From the NCBI GenBank assembly GCA_038093515.1, contig JBBPSI010000157.1:1-59956 (forward strand): 59,956 bases of DNA, read 5' to 3'. The DNA is from Butyriboletus loyo. Lineage: Eukaryota > Basidiomycota > Agaricomycetes > Boletales > Boletaceae. Under the pieces are notes generated by a model. The model searched no databases. It was not told the origin of the DNA and saw nothing but the letters and a program-made list of their open reading frames with translations. How positions within the stretch are numbered: position 1 is the stretch's first letter; every line of letters starts with the position of its first letter. Made by a program: the position numbers and the translations under genes. Positions 55,885 through 59,956 of the stretch are shown in pieces.

Positions 55885-56769
55885 TGTTACGCTGGGCGCT
55901 AACAATCAGAACAGCGAGGAGGCACTCTGGAGTGGCCTCAAGACTCTGAAGGCTGTTCTGGGCGAAGTCTCAGACTATATCTTAGTGCACACACTAAGAG
56001 TCTGGAAGAGAACTAATTGCTAGCAGGTATCTGCATAGAACTAGATAGCGTACATGGGTGTAAAGACCGGGTCTTTATACTACTGGGGTCTGCGCACAGA
56101 CCATGTTCCTAATTGAGTCGCGAGAAGGAAACTACAAATGAGGAAGGAAGATTCTAGAAGATTCTGGAGTATGAAAGAAAGCGCGTCCGTGCGCGAGAAA
56201 TGATGACTAAGCTGGAACGGTTGTTACTGTTCAAAGGGAACTAGCAAAAGGCTAGGCGAATGTAGTAGTCCAAGTGGTAGTGGAAGGAAAAAGTATACCA
56301 CTACCGTAACATTACCCCCTTCCCATGGTGGAGACACCGACTCCACTACTTGCAGGGTCCCCTCACTGAGACTCTCCCTTGTTGACATTGTAGTCGTAAG
56401 CATCATTGGCATTGAAGTCTGCCCAGACATCGTCCCAGAATGCACAGTTGGCGACAATATGGCCAACGGCACCGCAGAGACCGCATACTCGTTCAGGGCA
56501 AAACTCCTGAATATGACCCGGGGCAATGCGATGGCAGAAGGGGCAAGTGTAGTTGGGACACTCCCTACAAAAGTGGCCGACGGTGCCACATTCGAAACAA
56601 AGTTGTGGGCGGATGAGGTGAGGTCGAGTAGGGTGTGGGCTGTTGGCAGGGGATCTGTCATCGAGGACGATGGGGGCATCACGAGTCCCGTGATTGGCAA
56701 GGTAGGGGGGTGGAGCTCCATACGAGGAGCTGGAAGAACCAGCCATTGCTGCGATGGGGGTGATGACTC
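55885..56769 (-). mobile_element. Element B' (3' LTR and ORF3 end), truncated by element A
   Basis: The 3' LTR occupies 55885-56311 (TGTTACGCTGGGCGC to CTACCGTAACA on the + strand). The polypurine tract and the end of ORF3 follow up to 56769, where element A is inserted. The rest of B' should lie beyond element A, outside the window. Confidence 0.9.
56363..56769 (-). pseudogene. ORF3 C-terminus of element B' (three zinc knuckles)
   Basis: The minus-strand frame has PIVLDDRSPANSPHPTRPHL, then CFECGTVGHFCRECPNYTC, CPFCHRIAPGHIQEFC and CGLCGAVGHIVANC, and ends TGA at 56363. All Cys and His ligands of the three fingers are kept relative to element B, and no stop occurs in the remaining part. The N-terminal part is cut off by LTR-A at 56770. 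Confidence 0.85.
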
Positions 56770-57244
56770 TGTTATGAGACAATGGAGTTATCAAGTGGCA
56801 CACGGGGTTCCGCAACTGTTGCAGCTAAACACAATAGCTGGCGAGTGTAATGAGGATAGCTCAGACCTTAATCTTCTCAACTGTTGCCAGCGAATAAGAC
56901 AAGTGGTTAAAGCTAGGGAATCCTAGCCGCAACCACAAGCCCTTTTATATTACAAGGGAATGCGCACAGACCATGCAGTGCGTGAGACTAGTTACTATAC
57001 ATGTACATACGAGGGAGTCACGAGTCGACGATGATGGGAAATAGAAGTTGACGGTGATCAAAAAGAAGAGAAGCAAACGGAGATTAAATACATGAGGCGT
57101 GACGTCATAGAGTCTGGGCCAGTCTGGACCATGACATCATATGTATAATCCCACAATCACGTGCGCTAAGTCACGTGACCTTTGAAAGAAAAATATGATG
57201 AAGTCTGAACACAAAAGATAGTTATAAGAGGTACAATTATAACA
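56770..57244 (-). repeat. 3' LTR of element A
   Basis: On the minus strand it starts TGTTATAATTGTACC and ends TCATAACA; same family as 1-483 and 54997-55491. Confidence 0.9.
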
Positions 57245-57360
57245 CCTCCCCCCTCCTAGGACTCGTATTCCAAGCGAGTTCCGTGATAGGGAGTTCCGTG
57301 TTCAGGACCATACTCTTTAAACAGGGAAGAAAATTCAAAAATTGATAGGCCTCGAAGGGG

Positions 57361-59956
57361 TCAAGGGGTGGAAGGGTGGGCGTGGTGATAATCCGCGATT
57401 ACGTCCTGCGAATTTCCCAGATTAGATACTGGTTCCCACGTGCGGTCCATTTCGTCATAGCCCCTCCAATGCACTAAATACTCTAACTTCCTGCGCTTCA
57501 TCCGTGATGTGACTATGTAATCGACCTCGAATTCCGAGTATCCTTCATCCGTGACATTGACTGGGTCCGGACGTAGGACGGGCTGTCCTGGAAGGGTTTC
57601 TCGGTAGGGTTTGACTCGAGAAATGTTGACTACAGGATGGATCCGCATGCTGCTTGGCAGCTGAAGTTCGACAGCGTTTGGTTTGAGTGCCTTGATCCGA
57701 TAAGGACTAATCCAACGCTGTGTGAGTTTTCATGCAGTGTATGGCAATTTAAGGTTCTCCGTACTAAGCCACACACTATCTCCCACTTTGTAATCGGGCG
57801 CATCCGATCATCTATTATCGGCCTGCGATACCATGCACTTGCAAGCTTCTTCCAATGCTTCTTTAACCTCGGCATGTGCTTTCCCAGCGCTGTGTGCGAA
57901 ATCTCCGGCTAGCGTGTTGGAAGACTTTTCGAACCCGACTCTAGGATAATAATTACGTGTGATAGAGAATGGAATTGTACCGGTAGCGGTGGTGAGGGAA
58001 TTATTATGGTTAAACTGGGCGATCTTGATCCAATCGGTTGGTTGGTTGGTATCTGCAACTCGTGGTAAAGTCCAATACAAACTGGGGTCCACAATCCGAA
58101 ACTATAGTACAATGTAGTCCATGAACGCACCAAACATTGTCTCTAAAAATAACCGCTAACTCTTTAGAAGAGGTGGTCGTTTTACAAGGAACGTAAACAA
58201 CTTCTTTGGAGAAGCGATCCACTATTGTACAGATGGCATCGAAGCTGTTCGAAGAAGGAAGTCCGGTAACAAAATCAACAGAAATATCTTCCCACGGGTG
58301 GCTAGCTGTGGGAAGTGGTAACAGTTTTCCTGCCGGTGCTTTTTGCTTACCCTTCGTGAGGGCGCACGCTTGACAGCTGTCTACATAACATTTAATGTCC
58401 TTTGTAACACCTGGCCATGTGAAATGCCGTGTAAGAAGGTGAGCTGTTCGGGCCTGACCCGAATGTCCAGCTATAGGCGAATCATGGCAGATATTAAGTA
58501 ACTGTATCCTAAGTGCCTCAGGCACGAAGACTTTTTTCTTTTCGTTAATAAATACGGATTGTTTTGTATCATAATAAAATCCAGGTATTTCTTTTTGTTT
58601 TTGTTTTTCGGATTCTTTTTGTAAGGTATCATAAAAGGAAGAAGAAAGAGAAACTTTATTAAGAAAAAGGTTTGGTGGAAGTACCGTAATATTGGTATTA
58701 TGATCCGTAACAGCTTCACTGTGGTCTGCTCAACGCGATAGCGCATCTGCTCTGCCATTGGTTGAGCCTGGTTTGTAAACAAATAAATAATTGAATTCTT
58801 GAAGAAGCACATGCCATCGTGCTTGTCTCCCCGAAAGCGTTTGCAGCTTCTTCCAGTACTCGAGGTTCTTATGATCTGTCCAGATCTCAAACCCTTCTCT
58901 GCTGATTAGATAGTGTCGCCATTCTTCCAAGGTGTGTATTACTGCCAGCAGCTCTTTATCATAAATCAGATAATTCCGTTCCGCAGCATCGAAAGAGTGG
59001 GAAAGAAATGCACAGGGTCGCCAAAGGTCATCCATTCCTTTTACAGAAAGGATGGCGCCCACTGCTATATCCGAAGCGTCCGTTTCTACCCGCATCTCCT
59101 TGTCACGATCTGGGTAGGCTAATAAGGGCGCTGTATGAAACTTCTTTTTCAGCGTGTCAAACACCGTTTGTTCATTGTTATCCCATTTGAAAGGGGTATC
59201 CTTTTTTGTTAAGTTATTGAGGGGTCGGGCAATCTCCGAAAAGCCCTCGATGAATCTTCGATAATAGTTACATAGTCCCAGGAACGCTTGAACCTGCTTC
59301 AGATGTGAGGGCGTTGGCCAGTCTCGGATGGCATCTGTCTTCTTCAACTGCATTTCAACACCGTTCCTAGAAACTGTCATACCTAAAAAGTCTACTTTGT
59401 CTGAGGAAAATACACATTTTTCTGGTTTTACGTATAGGTCGTTTTCTCGAAAGCGTTGGAGTACTTCCTTTACTTTTTCCTCATGCTCTGCCCTCGTTTT
59501 CCCCTTGGTGAATATCATAACATCGTCGATGTAAATAATGACGCAAGCATACATGTCGTTGAATATGTCGTTCATCATATTTTGGAAGGTGGGCGGAGAG
59601 TTGGTAAGCCCAAAGTACATAACGGTGGGTTCGTAAGCTCCGATTGGCGTTACAAATGTGGCTTTCCACTCATCTCCTTCCTTAATACGGATGTTATTAA
59701 ATCCCCATTGGAGATCCAATGCAGTAAAGATATCGGCGCCTTTAAGCCTATCGATCAACTGCGGGATAAGGGGTAACAGGTAACCGTTTTTAATGGTTCC
59801 ATCGTTTAAATATCGATAGTCCATGACCAATCGCTTTTCTCCTGTTTTCTTGGGAATAAAGAACACGGGGGCCGTCTGTGGTGACTTCGACAGTCTTATG
59901 TAACCCTTCTTTAATTCTTTTTCCACAAAACTCCGAATTTGGTCTTGTTCTTCGTC
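57361..59956 (-). pseudogene. pol: Pol of element A (RT, RNase H, partial integrase, chromodomain)
   Basis: RT and RNase H form one open frame (59926-58730) with APVFFIPKKTGEKRLVMDYR, FTALDLQWGFNN, the catalytic YIDDVMIF and the RNase H motif DKELLAVIHTLEEW. A TGA after GRADALSR fits a decayed CGA. The integrase zinc region (HLLTRHFTWPGV, then CQACALTKGK) and first Asp (VDFVTGL) are present, then SDCGPQF. The segment with the catalytic Glu (usually HPQTDGQTE) is missing between about 58080 and 58040, with a frameshift, so integrase is dead. The chromodomain is FEVDYIVTSRMKRRKLEYLV, then HWRGYDEMDRTWEP (57530-57430), ending at 57361. Protease and gag lie beyond the right edge. Confidence 0.88.

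Larger units (their letters stand above)
56770..59956 (-). mobile_element. Ty3/gypsy chromovirus A, 3' part (runs off window)
   Basis: Minus-strand element: 3' LTR 56770-57244 (475 bp), polypurine tract 57245-57256, then integrase, RNase H and RT to the window edge. It is inserted in ORF3 of B'; the duplication should be GACTC, with only one side (56765-56769) visible. Its RT is clearly different from that of elements B and C. Confidence 0.9.

Noticed and set aside
1..59956. tRNA or rRNA genes
   Set aside because: Scanning for T-loop (GGTTCGAATCC-type) and A-box words gave no cloverleaf I could support; a covariance-model search would be needed to exclude them.

Overview
The window looks like a transposon-dense stretch of an Agaricomycete (mushroom-forming basidiomycete) nuclear genome. 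The reasons are spliceosomal genes with introns of about 50-65 bp, two E-class cytochrome P450s, chromodomain Ty3/gypsy elements, Ty1/copia, a Harbinger-type transposase, and gene fragments typical of these fungi (KDZ-transposase-like, TET/JBP-like dioxygenase, cysteine-cluster protein). I saw no bacterial-type operons and recognised no tRNA or rRNA.

Layout. 1-483: LTR, family A. 484-4298: minus-strand gypsy fragment cut by two solo LTRs. 4299-7368: decayed copia pol with a solo LTR. 7369-9539: non-coding minisatellite element with one LTR-like end (family D). 9640-14757: three decayed genes of unknown role. 14944-29729: gypsy element 'C', into whose leader a complete gypsy element 'B' (15832-23734, TSD CCATC) inserted, with further solo LTRs inside both. 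29730-30562: LTR-like unit E. 30563-34011: minus-strand gypsy fragment F. 34012-39456: KDZ-like C-terminus, an unknown protein, minisatellite DNA and a TET/JBP-like dioxygenase pseudogene. 40110-43044: second copy of the D element. 43045-51032: the only host-like island, two intact head-to-head P450 genes. 52169-53657: Harbinger-type transposase. 53658-59956: nested gypsy elements that run off the right edge.

The sequence records a history of insertion and inactivation. At least eleven LTRs are solo LTRs with 5-bp target duplications, so LTR-LTR recombination has been frequent. Nearly every pseudogene is broken by in-frame TGA codons where CGA is expected, and the two LTRs of element B differ, by eye, only by transitions. 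That is the signature of cytosine methylation followed by deamination (RIP/MIP-like or passive 5mC decay). The same window carries the remains of a TET/JBP-type gene, a family that oxidises methylated bases and is known to travel with KDZ transposons in these fungi. The two P450 genes show none of this damage and have identical exon lengths, so they are recent and/or constrained duplicates, each with its own TATA box.
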